A DNA stretch of 64,000 nt from Martinezella dioscoreae (lineage in GTDB: Bacteria > Pseudomonadota > Alphaproteobacteria > Rhizobiales > Rhizobiaceae), in contig NZ_BLAJ01000004.1 of the NCBI RefSeq assembly GCF_009176305.1, positions 310,001-374,000 of the forward strand, read 5' to 3'. The position numbers and the translations under genes are program-made. Each line of letters starts with the position of its first letter. The stretch's first letter is position 1. Below, piece after piece: positions 17,621 through 25,711 of the stretch. The notes beneath the pieces are model-generated. The model was not told the origin of the DNA, made no database searches, and was given only the letters and a program-made list of their open reading frames with translations.

Positions 17621-18511
17621 ATGGCGAATGCAGCGACCGGCGCCGACGTTCCTCGCAAAACCAGATCGGAGCGATCTTTTCAACCCAGGCTTCGGTTCGA
17701 TTTGATGACGGCCATTTGCGCCATTGTTCTCGTAACCTTCATCACGGTTGCGATCTTCGCCAATGTCCTTGCGCCCCATGGTTTTGCACAGATCGATCTT
17801 CATGCCCGCAAGGCGCCGCCGATCCTGTTCGGCGGCTCATTCAAGCATATTCTCGGCACGGACGAGCTTGGCCGCGATATTCTAAGCCGCATTTTCTATG
17901 GATTGCGCACCAGCCTGCTGATCGCGCTCGGCGCGTCGGCGATCAGCGTGGCGCTGGGCACGGTGCTTGGGCTGCTTGCCGCTTTCGGTCGCGGATTTGC
18001 CGATATGCTGATCCGCGTCGCGGTCGATTTTCAGGCCTCGATGCCGTTCCTCATCATTGCCCTCGCCGTTCTCGCCTTCTTCGGCGACAATCTCTGGCTT
18101 TTCATGGCGTTGCTCGGCCTCTACGGCTGGGAGCGTTACGCGCGGTTGGTGCGCACCATGGCAGGGCTGGAGCTGGAGCGAGGCTATGTCGCGGCGCTGA
18201 GACGAAATGGTGCGGGAACGGGGCGCATCGCCTTCCTGCATGTTTTGCCCAACACGCTCTCTGTCGTCCTCGTCAATCTGACGATCGTCCTGCCTGAAAT
18301 CCTGCTGCAGGAATCGGCGTTGAGCTTTTTGGGCCTTGGCATCCAGCCGCCGCTTGTCAGCCTCGGCAGCATGGTCGGCGCTGGCCGCGACTATGTAATG
18401 ACCGAGTGGTGGATCGCCATCCTGCCGGGCATCGTGATCTTCATCCTGTCGCTGTCGATCAGCCTGATTGGCGACTATCTGCGCGATGTTCTCGATCCGA
18501 CACTTCACTAG
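17621..18511 (+). CDS. ABC importer permease, DppC type
   Basis: 296 residues with a long polar N-terminus before the first helix, then about six membrane segments. Diagnostic blocks: HILGTDELGRDILSRIFYG (about residues 71-89), the ATPase-contact loop YVAALRRNGAGTGRIAFLHV and ESALSFLGLGIQPPLVSLG. It follows DppB-type by 24 bases with an AAAGGT site. It completes the set of binding protein, two ATPases and two permeases, so the importer is intact. Confidence 0.94.
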   Translation: MANAATGADVPRKTRSERSFQPRLRFDLMTAICAIVLVTFITVAIFANVLAPHGFAQIDLHARKAPPILFGGSFKHILGTDELGRDILSRIFYGLRTSLLIALGASAISVALGTVLGLLAAFGRGFADMLIRVAVDFQASMPFLIIALAVLAFFGDNLWLFMALLGLYGWERYARLVRTMAGLELERGYVAALRRNGAGTGRIAFLHVLPNTLSVVLVNLTIVLPEILLQESALSFLGLGIQPPLVSLGSMVGAGRDYVMTEWWIAILPGIVIFILSLSISLIGDYLRDVLDPTLH

Positions 18512-18547
18512 CTTGCCCCCTAAAGAACCGCCCCAAGGAGACTTGCA

Positions 18548-19345
18548 TTGCCTTTGCCCCTTCACGTCGCTCGTCATGGTTCGCTCCGCATCGCCGCTCA
18601 TCGCGGCTTCAGCCGGCGCTTCCCGGAAAACACTATTCTCGCCTTCCAGGCGGGTGTGAACGCAGGCGCCAACGAGTGCGAAATCGACCTTATGCTGACG
18701 CGCGACGACCAGATCGTCGTGATTCACGACAGAACGCTTGATCGCACGACCAATGGCTCCGGCTTCGTTGCCGATCACGATCTCCAGCACATTCTTTCGC
18801 TTGATGCCGGCGCGAAATTCGACGCGCGCTTCGCCGGAACCCGCGTGCCGACGCTTGCCGATACGCTGCTGTGGGCAAAGCAAACGGATACCCGCCTGGC
18901 GATCGAAATGAAGGAGCCGGAGCGTGCCGATCGTCTCATCGATATCATGATCGCGACACTGCGAGAGCTCGACGCGTTTGACCATGTCGCCATATCCTCC
19001 TTTGATCATATCGATCTGCGGCGGGTGAAAGAGCTCGAACCGCGCCTTCAGACGGAAGCGATCCTCCACCATCGTCCGGTAGACATCGTCGCCTCGATGC
19101 GCGCCGGCGGCATTGATGGCGTCTCGCTGGAATTGAACCGCTTTCACCGCACTGACGCAGAGGCGCTGCAGCAGGCCGGCATTGCAGTGCGTCTGAGCCT
19201 GCCGCTGCCGGAAAAGCTTGCCATGTTCTGGCAGGGTGGCCGCGACCTGCTTCCCATGATCCGCGGCTGCGTCAGGGACCGGCTGGTCGATGCCCTTATC
19301 GGCGACGATGTGGATTTCCTCCGCATGCTGAGCATGAGCGCCTGA
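18548..19345 (+). CDS. Glycerophosphodiester phosphodiesterase
   Basis: 265 residues. It hydrolyses glycerophosphodiesters to glycerol-3-P and an alcohol. Active-site motifs are AAHRGFSRRFPENTILAF (catalytic His and Arg, about residues 16-33), CEIDLMLTRD (metal Glu/Asp) and VVIHDRTLDRTT (second His). No signal peptide, so it acts in the cytoplasm, unlike secreted GlpQ. The start appears to be TTG, with AAGGAG 8 bases upstream and no ATG close by. It follows the permease by 36 bases on the same strand and is probably the last gene of the LacI-controlled operon, where it may process the imported solute. Confidence 0.92.
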   Translation: MPLPLHVARHGSLRIAAHRGFSRRFPENTILAFQAGVNAGANECEIDLMLTRDDQIVVIHDRTLDRTTNGSGFVADHDLQHILSLDAGAKFDARFAGTRVPTLADTLLWAKQTDTRLAIEMKEPERADRLIDIMIATLRELDAFDHVAISSFDHIDLRRVKELEPRLQTEAILHHRPVDIVASMRAGGIDGVSLELNRFHRTDAEALQQAGIAVRLSLPLPEKLAMFWQGGRDLLPMIRGCVRDRLVDALIGDDVDFLRMLSMSA

Positions 19346-19349
19346 GAAT

Positions 19350-19368
19350 AGCGCCGCCGATCGGCGCT
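19350..19368 (+). terminator. Weak hairpin after the phosphodiesterase gene
   Basis: AGCGCCG-CCGAT-CGGCGCT, a 7-bp GC-rich stem directly after the stop codon. No T-run follows; it abuts the predicted -35 of the next gene. It may attenuate read-through rather than act as an efficient intrinsic terminator. Confidence 0.4.
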
Positions 19369-19410
19369 TGACTTATTCATAGCCTGTCAGCTATTGATCT
19401 AATCAATAGC
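19368..19410 (+). promoter_or_regulatory. arsR-type promoter with overlapping operator half-sites
   Basis: A -35 TTGACT at 19368-19373 is followed 18 bases later by TATTGA (19392-19397). Overlapping the -10 is a perfect inverted repeat GCTATTGAT-CTA-ATCAATAGC (19390-19410). A further related half-site, ATTCATAGC, lies at 19375-19383 and a diverged TTATGAAT just downstream. Overlap with the -10 fits autorepression by the ArsR-family protein encoded 20 bases downstream. Confidence 0.7.
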
Positions 19411-19429
19411 CAAAGGGTTATGAATCGGT

Positions 19430-19753
19430 ATGGCAAACGCCCATGATCCCATTTTCCGAGCGCTCGCCGATCCGACGCGGCGGGCGATATTCGAGCGATT
19501 GTGCCGTGACGGCGATCAGACCGTCGTCGCGCTTACGGCTTATGCCGGTGTCTCCCAGCCGGGCGTTTCAAAGCATCTCGCCGTTCTGAAACAGGCGGGG
19601 CTGGTATGCGACCGGCACGAAGGTCGCCAGACGCATTATAGCGCGCAACGAAACGCTCTTGCGCCGTTGCGTGACTGGACGAGCGAAATGGCCGGTTTCT
19701 GGGAAGACAAGTTCGGTGATCTCGAAGATTTGCTCGATCGGATGGATCAATGA
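19430..19753 (+). CDS. ArsR-family winged-helix regulator
   Basis: 107 residues. The winged helix is clear: IFRALADPTRRAIFERLCRD, then the recognition helix VSQPGVSKHLAVLKQAGLV and wing residues RHEGRQTHYS. There are no Cys pairs of the metal-sensing ArsR type, and it belongs to the group usually paired with AHSA1/SRPBCC-domain proteins. It overlaps the SRPBCC gene by 4 bases (ATGA), so the two are translationally coupled. It probably represses its own promoter at the inverted repeat described above. The effector is unknown. Confidence 0.92.
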   Translation: MANAHDPIFRALADPTRRAIFERLCRDGDQTVVALTAYAGVSQPGVSKHLAVLKQAGLVCDRHEGRQTHYSAQRNALAPLRDWTSEMAGFWEDKFGDLEDLLDRMDQ

Positions 19754-20181
19754 AAGCGGTATCGGGCGAGGTACGCGCTGTCGTGGTTGAGCGCGAAATT
19801 GCGCATCCGCCGGCAAAGGTCTGGCGTGCACTCACACAGCCGCATCTGATCGCGGAGTGGTTGATGAAGAACGACTTCGTTCCCATCCTGGGACATCGGT
19901 TTAGCTTTCGTGGCGATTGGGGTGGCGTCCTGGATTGCGAAGTGCTCGTCGTCGAGCCGAACGCCAGGCTGTCCTATCGATGGAATTTCGCACATGATGA
20001 CCCGGCTTTCGATCTGAAGAGCGTTGTGACCTTCACGCTCACGCAGACGGACAAGGGAACCCATCTGCGCATGGAGCAGGTCGGCTTCCGACCGGACCAG
20101 AAGCAGGCCTATGGCGGTGCCAAGGCGGGATGGCGGCAGTTCCTCGAAAGACTTGAACAGGTGCTGGCAGAAGTGAAGTGA
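19750..20181 (+). CDS. SRPBCC (AHSA1-like) domain protein
   Basis: 143 residues. EREIAHPPAKVWRALTQPHLIAEWLMKN is the typical first strand and helix of the START/Bet v 1-like AHSA1 fold, and the C-terminal helix (GAKAGWRQFLERLEQVLAEV) is also typical. The fold forms a hydrophobic ligand cavity; the family role is ligand binding or co-chaperone-like and is usually unassigned. It is translationally coupled to the ArsR-family gene, a very common pairing in proteobacteria, and probably works with it in sensing or handling a small molecule. Confidence 0.9.
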   Translation: MKAVSGEVRAVVVEREIAHPPAKVWRALTQPHLIAEWLMKNDFVPILGHRFSFRGDWGGVLDCEVLVVEPNARLSYRWNFAHDDPAFDLKSVVTFTLTQTDKGTHLRMEQVGFRPDQKQAYGGAKAGWRQFLERLEQVLAEVK

Positions 20182-20295
20182 GACCCATTGCTGGCAAGCC
20201 CGGAATACAATCATGCGAGCATGGTCCGGCCGCTTGCTTTCACCACGCCGTGCTCGAGCTGACGATGTCGATGATTCAGAAGGCCGGAATATGAA

Positions 20296-20928
20296 GTGGA
20301 TGAGGACATGATTACCGATATCGAGGACTTCTTTACCAAGGGATGTGGGCGCTGCGAACGCTTTGCGACGCCGGACTGCTCGACGAGGCTGTGGATTGAC
20401 GGTCTGAACGAACTGCGTCGAATCTGCCTGGAGGCGGGGCTCGTCGAGACGGTGAAGTGGGCTCATCCGTGCTACATGCATGAGGGACGCAACATCGTGA
20501 TCATCGGTGCCTTTCGTGGCGATTTTCGCCTCACTTTCTTCAACGCGGCACTGATGAAGGACCCTGAGGGCGTGCTCGAAAAGCAGGGTCAGAATACCCG
20601 GCATCCCGATATGATCCGCTTTGTGAGCAATGACGCCGTGGCGAAAATGGAGCCCGTCATCCGATCTTATCTGAAGGAGGCAATGGGTTATGCCGAGGCC
20701 GGCATCAAGCCGCCGAAAGAACAAAGCGATATCGAATTGCCTGACGAGCTGATCGAGGCGCTGGATTCCGATCCCGAATTGGCGGAGGCTTTCCATGATC
20801 TGACGCCGGGGCGAAAGAAAAGCTATGTGATCAACCTCGGCTCCGTGAAGAAGTCCGAAACCCGGGCGGCGCGAATTGCGAAGTTTCGCAATCATATTCT
20901 CGCCGGAAAGGGCGCGCTGGAGCGGTAG
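20296..20928 (+). CDS. YdeI/OmdA-like protein with DUF1801 domain
   Basis: 210 residues. The N-terminal part (LWIDGLNELRRICLEAGLVETVKWAHPCY, then NIVIIGAFRGDFRLTFFNAAL) is a DUF1801-type domain. The C-terminal part (ELPDELIEALDSDPELAEAFHDLTPGRKKSYV followed by KSETRAARIAKFRNHILAGKG) is the OmdA/YdeI helical domain. The start is uncertain: GTG 20296 or ATG 20308, neither with an ideal ribosome site. Cytoplasmic. E. coli YdeI has been linked to envelope stress and antimicrobial peptide resistance, but a biochemical function is not established. It runs in the same direction as the ArsR-SRPBCC pair with a 114-base gap. Confidence 0.85.
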   Translation: MDEDMITDIEDFFTKGCGRCERFATPDCSTRLWIDGLNELRRICLEAGLVETVKWAHPCYMHEGRNIVIIGAFRGDFRLTFFNAALMKDPEGVLEKQGQNTRHPDMIRFVSNDAVAKMEPVIRSYLKEAMGYAEAGIKPPKEQSDIELPDELIEALDSDPELAEAFHDLTPGRKKSYVINLGSVKKSETRAARIAKFRNHILAGKGALER

Positions 20929-20996
20929 CCAGCAATTGGCGTCTTCCTATTGACCGCCTCTCGCTCGATGAGCTCGAACCGCTTGAAAATCTCAAG

Positions 20997-22556
20997 TCAG
21001 TTGGGCCTGGGATAATACCACGCATAACCAAAGTGATAACGATCCGGCTCCTTTCCGTAGTAATACGGAAGGGCAATGTCCTGCTGCGGTGGCAACTGTG
21101 TCGCCGCTCCGAATTTCGATGTGAGCCATTGTTGCAGTGCATTCGGCATGGTTGATTGATGTCCGTCCCGCTCGTTCCAAACCAGCAGGACCGGTCCATT
21201 TCCTATGGCCTGCGGGCTTAAATCCGACGCAGGATATTCCGTCGATATGATCGATGTGCGCGGCATGTTCACACGCAGATTGCCGGCCTTGAGCCACGTC
21301 GTCGTCACGACCGCCGAGGGTTGTTTTCCTTCTACGGTAACGACTTTGTCCACGAAGGTGGCGTAGGGCGCGTTCAAATGCTCATAAGAATGGAAAAACC
21401 GCGCAAAAAGGACACCTCCGGCTATGATCAGGGGCAGCGCAATCATCATGACGATGGGCAGGTAAAGGAATTTCTTTATATCGGCCTGGCTTTGCAGTCC
21501 CGCTGCATCGAGCTTCAGACAGAAATAGGCCGGTAGCAGAAACAGGAAGGGGAGCAGCCAGCGGTCACGAAACTCCGTAAGCGTGATCACCAGTATCAAG
21601 ATCAGCAGGATCGCGACGGTGCTTGAAAGTATCCTTCCGACGAAATCGCTCCATTCGCTTCTGGCACGCAGCGAACGCAGGAATGATTGACGGAAGAACA
21701 GCAGAAAGATCACGCTGGTGGGAGCGACGATCGCGATGCTCGTCTTGACCAGTTCGAGAAGTCCGAAACCGATGTCGGAAAGCTTTCCGCCGGCGCCTTG
21801 CTCCGACATGGTGTGGACCGTCGTTGCCAGGACCCGGTCCATGTTGGAGACCATCCATATGGCGTGCGGCAGGAACACGAGAACGGCGATCGCCAGCGTT
21901 AGCAGAAGGCGCCAGTCGATGAGCCTTTTTCGCCCGACCGGATGAAAGAAGGTCGCGACGAGGACGCTGACGATCACCAGAGCGAAATTGTATTTCGTCA
22001 GCATGCCAAGTCCGGCCCAAAGGCCGATCAGCGCATAGGAGATGAGCGTCGGGCGACGAATGGTCGCAACGACGAAGTAGATGATCATGAGCACCGCAAG
22101 CAGGGTGCCGACGGTATGCGTCAGGTCTCTCTGCGCCTGCCAGAACATCTGCGGCATCGTCAGGAGCGATAGCGTCCCGACCGCCGCCAGGCTTTTGTCG
22201 GTCACAAGTAATCGCAAAAGCTTGTAATAGGCGAGATAGACGAGGAAAAGCAGGAGATTCTTCACGATGACGAGCGATGCGACGCTCGTGCCGAAGATTT
22301 CGAAGATGCCGTACTGAATCCAGTTGTAGAGCGGTGGCTGGGCGTCATAACCCCAGGCGAGCCATTGGCCGACGAGAAACTGCTGTGCTTCGTCGATCCG
22401 CAGCGAGCTGGAGATGGCGATGCGGATGGCTGCCTGGACGATAAAATATATGGCCAGGCATCCCGGTACCCACCAATATTCGGAGGGTGAGCTGCTGTCG
22501 ATGGACGCAGCCTGCTGATGCGCACCCGCAAACCTGTCTTTTCCCAGAAAGTTCAT
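20997..22556 (-). CDS. GT39-type membrane glycosyltransferase
   Basis: 519 residues with roughly 10-12 hydrophobic segments. The first periplasmic loop has SSLRIDEAQQFLVGQWLAWG with the conserved acidic Asp-Glu pair expected for a polyprenyl-phosphate-sugar-dependent transferase (PMT/ArnT class), and the second motif is YDAQPPLYNWIQYG. The C-terminal ~150 residues form a periplasmic domain. It would transfer a sugar from undecaprenyl phosphate to a lipid or glycan acceptor in the inner membrane. The acceptor is not evident; no polysaccharide genes are adjacent. The gene stands alone on the minus strand. Confidence 0.88.
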   Translation of the reverse strand: MNFLGKDRFAGAHQQAASIDSSSPSEYWWVPGCLAIYFIVQAAIRIAISSSLRIDEAQQFLVGQWLAWGYDAQPPLYNWIQYGIFEIFGTSVASLVIVKNLLLFLVYLAYYKLLRLLVTDKSLAAVGTLSLLTMPQMFWQAQRDLTHTVGTLLAVLMIIYFVVATIRRPTLISYALIGLWAGLGMLTKYNFALVIVSVLVATFFHPVGRKRLIDWRLLLTLAIAVLVFLPHAIWMVSNMDRVLATTVHTMSEQGAGGKLSDIGFGLLELVKTSIAIVAPTSVIFLLFFRQSFLRSLRARSEWSDFVGRILSSTVAILLILILVITLTEFRDRWLLPFLFLLPAYFCLKLDAAGLQSQADIKKFLYLPIVMMIALPLIIAGGVLFARFFHSYEHLNAPYATFVDKVVTVEGKQPSAVVTTTWLKAGNLRVNMPRTSIISTEYPASDLSPQAIGNGPVLLVWNERDGHQSTMPNALQQWLTSKFGAATQLPPQQDIALPYYYGKEPDRYHFGYAWYYPRPN

Positions 22557-22861
22557 CCGGTTCTCCCAGCGATTGCCACTATCGTCGCAGGCGCCATGTC
22601 ATAGATGTCGCGGCGACACAATCGTTTTCAGTAAGATTTCAGGGGGCGGCATCTCGAGGGCAGATCTGATTTGCCAGATATTATTCCTTCGGTAGCCAGG
22701 TCGTCAAAGTATCCTCGTCGTTGTTCGCGTTCAGCGCTCCCGTATGACGCTGGGCGAATCCGCCTGGTCAGATAACCGCCTGTGGCTGCGGGAATATGAA
22801 TGCCGCGGCACGTGCGAACAAGAATTTTTTCCAGTTTCTGCCTTAATTCGCATCGAACTTG
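22557..22861. other. Intergenic region upstream of the RNA promoter
   Basis: 305 bases between the GT39 gene start and the promoter at 22862. Short open frames here lack ribosome sites and protein-like composition. It should contain the minus-strand promoter of the GT39 gene, but no convincing -35/-10 pair was identified. Nothing else seen. Confidence 0.5.
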
Positions 22862-22890
22862 TTGTCAAACATACCGAATGTATGTATATA
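22862..22890 (+). promoter_or_regulatory. Strong sigma-70-type promoter with palindrome in its spacer
   Basis: -35 TTGTCA (22862-22867), exactly 17 bases of spacer, -10 TATATA (22885-22890). The spacer is almost entirely a palindrome, ACATAC-CGAAT-GTATGT (22869-22885), placed where a TetR-type repressor would exclude polymerase. The predicted start is near 22897. It faces away from the GT39 gene and toward the structured RNA that ends at the terminator at 23066. Confidence 0.75.
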
Positions 22891-22896
22891 GGAGCC

Positions 22897-23066
22897 AAGC
22901 TTGGGCGAGGGGGGCGTTTTCAAACTCTGAGTCCGCCACAATCCGACACACTGTGTCGGTAGCAGCAGCCTATCGTTCCAATCCGATGCGGCTGCCCACC
23001 CCGATCGGTTGACCTCCGATCAAGACGAGAAGGATTCGGCTTTCCCTCCGAATCCTTCTCTTTTTT
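22897..23066 (+). ncRNA. Candidate structured small RNA (~170 nt)
   Basis: Between a strong promoter and an excellent intrinsic terminator lies about 170 bases with no ribosome site plus ORF. It can fold into successive hairpins: CCAAGCTTGG near the 5' end (22895-22904), CCGACAC-ACT-GTGTCGG (22943-22959), GATCGG-TTGACCT-CCGATC (23003-23021) and the terminator stem. The third hairpin carries ACCTCC across its loop and 3' arm, and the terminator loop together with the first bases of its 3' arm reads CTTTCCCTCC. Both are anti-Shine-Dalgarno-like and are the sort of seed used by rhizobial trans-acting RNAs. I cannot assign it to a named family without a covariance search. Confidence 0.65.
23027..23066 (+). 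terminator. Intrinsic terminator of the candidate small RNA
   Basis: GAGAAGGATTCGG and CCGAATCCTTCTC form a perfect 13-bp stem around an 8-base loop, followed immediately by six T residues. One of the strongest terminators in the window. It is about 210 bases upstream of the MFS gene, so it ends a separate upstream transcript. Confidence 0.92.
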
Positions 23067-23274
23067 GCCGACGAGACCGGCGAGGCTCTCTTCGAACAGC
23101 AACGTGCTATCGAAATCGCGACGGCTCGGCTGCTTCAACGTTGGATAAACACCGCAGGATCGATTTCGCCGGAGCAGCTAGACAGGGAGCCCTGGGGCCT
23201 TATTCATCTAAAAGGGAACCTTTTGCCATCAAACGCTTTTCATTTGACGATTTTAGAAGCCATGTGGTTGTCAT

Positions 23275-24564
23275 TTGTCGCGTTCATCCCCCAACGACCA
23301 GCAGCAAGCCCGAGCTCTCGTCCCACTTGGATTTCTGAATTTCTTCATGGCCGATGTTCAGGCGGGCATCGGACCCTTCCTTGGGGTTTTCCTCGTCGCC
23401 CATGGCTGGCAAAGTGGGTCGATCGGCTCCGTCATGACGATCGGCGGGGTTGCGGGGATGGTGATGATGGCGCCTGCCGGAGCCTTCATCGATGAGACGA
23501 CGCATAAGCGCACATGCGTGATCGTGCTCGGCATCTGCACGGTCCTCGCCTCCATGATCATATTGGTCTCGCAGCTCTTCTGGGTCGTGGCCCTGTCGCA
23601 GGTTGCGACCGCTGTTGCCGGTGCCGCGATCGGGCCTGCCCTCAATGGCATCACGCTCGGCATTGTCCGGCAGGCCGGCTTCAATCGGCAGAATGGTTAC
23701 AATCAGGCATTCAATCATGCCGGCAACCTCGTCGGCGCCGGGCTGTCGGGATGGCTCGGCTGGATGTTCGGGCTGACTGCCGTGTTCTGGTTGTCGGCCA
23801 TCTTCGGCGTGCTGACCATCATTTCCGTGCTGATGATCCCGGCCGATGCGATCGACGATGACGAAGCGCGGGGTGCGACCCTTGCCGCCCTTGGTCCGGT
23901 GGGGGAGATGGAGCCTTCCAGACACCGAAAACCGAGCGGTTTTAAAGTACTCGCCGAGTCGAAGCCGCTGCTGATCCTGGCGGGTGCGCTTGCGCTGTTC
24001 CATCTCGGCAACGGCGCGATGTTGCCGTTGTTCGGGCTGGCTGTCGTCTCTGCCGGTCACGCCGATCCCGCTGGCTTTGTTGCCCTGACCTTGGTGGTGG
24101 CGCAGGGCACGATGATCATCACGTCCTTGATCGCGATGCATATGGCGGAAAGGAGAGGGCAATGGCTCGTGCTGCTGATTTCGTTTGTCTCCTTGCCGAT
24201 CCGCGGCTTCGTGGCGGCGCATCTGATTACATCCTGGGGTGTCTATCCCGTTCAGGTTCTCGATGGCATCGGCGCCGGCCTGCAAAGCGTTGCCGTGCCG
24301 ACGCTCGTCGCCCGCATCCTGAACGGAACCGGCCGCATCAATGTCGGCCAGGGCGTCGTCATGACGATGCAAGGGGTCGGCGCATCCCTGAGCCCGGCAA
24401 TCGGCGGCTGGCTGGCGCAGGAGATCGGCTATGGCACGATGTTCATGATCCTCGGCAGTTTTGCACTCGGGTCGATTGCGCTTTGGGTCGGGTTTCATGG
24501 CGTGCTGCGCGTAGCCGCTTCCGTACCGGGGCAGCCTCAGGGCGTTGTTTTCTCCGGCGATTGA
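23275..24564 (+). CDS. MFS transporter
   Basis: 429 residues with about 12 hydrophobic segments and a central hydrophilic loop (about residues 197-222). The N-terminal helix VPLGFLNFFMADVQAGIGPF and the loop-4 region GFNRQNGYNQAFNHAGNLVG are typical of a subgroup of 12-helix major facilitator proteins often annotated as drug or metabolite exporters. The start seems to be TTG at 23275, since no ATG in frame precedes the first helix; the ribosome site is poor, so the true start could differ by a few codons. It stands alone downstream of the small RNA. The substrate cannot be predicted. Confidence 0.88.
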   Translation: MSRSSPNDQQQARALVPLGFLNFFMADVQAGIGPFLGVFLVAHGWQSGSIGSVMTIGGVAGMVMMAPAGAFIDETTHKRTCVIVLGICTVLASMIILVSQLFWVVALSQVATAVAGAAIGPALNGITLGIVRQAGFNRQNGYNQAFNHAGNLVGAGLSGWLGWMFGLTAVFWLSAIFGVLTIISVLMIPADAIDDDEARGATLAALGPVGEMEPSRHRKPSGFKVLAESKPLLILAGALALFHLGNGAMLPLFGLAVVSAGHADPAGFVALTLVVAQGTMIITSLIAMHMAERRGQWLVLLISFVSLPIRGFVAAHLITSWGVYPVQVLDGIGAGLQSVAVPTLVARILNGTGRINVGQGVVMTMQGVGASLSPAIGGWLAQEIGYGTMFMILGSFALGSIALWVGFHGVLRVAASVPGQPQGVVFSGD

Positions 24565-24623
24565 GCTGCTTATCGCGGCTCCATCACAACGCGTCGAGAG
24601 CGTCATCCTTCGGCATATCCCGA

Positions 24624-25208
24624 TCAATCCAACCTTACGGTTGCCCGACCGCTTGTCAGATCCTGAATGTTGTCAACGACCCGTTCGACCATCGAGGCGG
24701 CTATGGTCACGCCGAGCACGGCTCCGGATTCGGTGAAGCGTTCCTCCACAAGCCGCACGCCTGCCTCTGTCAAAAGTTTCGCTTTCACCAGAGCGAGATG
24801 TGAAAACTGCACATCGATCGTTGCCGCGACGGTTGGGAGTATTTCTCTCTTCTCCGCGCCTTGCAGACATAGCGCGGCGGTGCCGCCATAAGCGCGGATC
24901 AGCCCGCCAGCACCCAAAAGAGTGCCGCCGAACCAGCGTGTCACGACGACGACCACCATATCCAATTCGAAGCCGTCGATGGCCTGGAGGATCGGCTTGC
25001 CGGCGGTTCCGCCCGGTTCGCCATCATCGCTGAAGCGATAGGTTTGTCCGATACGCCAGGCCCAGCAATTGTGATTGGCATCCGTGACCGAGTGCTGTGC
25101 GACAAACGCCTTTGCTGCCTCGCTATCGGCAATCGGACCGGCCGTCGCAACGAACCGGCTTCGCTTGATTTCCTGATTGGCGGTGGCGATCGAAACAAGC
25201 TCAAACAT
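24624..25208 (-). CDS. YigZ/IMPACT family protein
   Basis: 194 residues. The IMPACT N-terminal domain (UPF0029) is unmistakable: KRSRFVATAGPI, SDDGEPGGTAGKPIL and VVVVTRWFGGTLLGAGGLIR, followed by the smaller ferredoxin-like C-terminal domain. The family is linked to translation or stress regulation by analogy with eukaryotic IMPACT, but the bacterial role is unclear. The ATG at 25208 with AGAGG upstream is preferred over a longer frame to 25271. Convergent with the MFS gene, 59 bases apart. Confidence 0.93.
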   Translation of the reverse strand: MFELVSIATANQEIKRSRFVATAGPIADSEAAKAFVAQHSVTDANHNCWAWRIGQTYRFSDDGEPGGTAGKPILQAIDGFELDMVVVVVTRWFGGTLLGAGGLIRAYGGTAALCLQGAEKREILPTVAATIDVQFSHLALVKAKLLTEAGVRLVEERFTESGAVLGVTIAASMVERVVDNIQDLTSGRATVRLD

Positions 25209-25711
25209 ACGGCCTCTTAGCCAATTTCGTGCACTCTGCGAAGAGGCAGTTGCCGCTGTTCCGAGAGACATGAGGTAACGTGGGACAAAATGAATTGGAT
25301 GAGGATCGCCGCGAGAGTTTCCCAGGCCTTCAATGGCGTAGCCGAAACTCGTTGAGCGTGGTCAAGGCGGGAAAGCTCTGCCTCATGGGCACGAGGCAGA
25401 GCAGAGAGCCTTATCGGCGCCTCGTGCGAAACTTTGTTGGGGGCGCAAGTATCGCACGCACATAGCTTACAACGGGTAGCTGAAACGTAGCTGAGGCCCC
25501 AGAGGCAGATGAATTCAGGCCTGTCCAACCCTAAATAAGAATTCACTTTAAAATTAAATAGATAGAGCGGATGTGCCCAAAAGTCATCCACACTTTTTGG
25601 CATTTTGCTTTAGCTGTGAGTCTTATGCACCCACAGCCGGCGAGGTGGTGGTCGACGTCACGGCGGCGACGTCGATTCCTCGGTCGTGAGCAACACGATG
25701 TAGTTTCGCGA
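25209..25711. other. Intergenic region with a perfect 10-bp hairpin
   Basis: 503 bases between the YigZ start and the end of the Prc gene. A frame on the minus strand (25217-25603) is open but poor in protein character. The main structure is GCTCTGCCTC-ATGGGCAC-GAGGCAGAGC at 25375-25402, a perfect 10-bp stem without a T-run on either strand. No convincing promoter or gene otherwise. Confidence 0.5.

Noticed and set aside
25217..25603. 128-codon minus-strand ORF
   Set aside because: No ribosome site and poor protein character; overlaps a hairpin.
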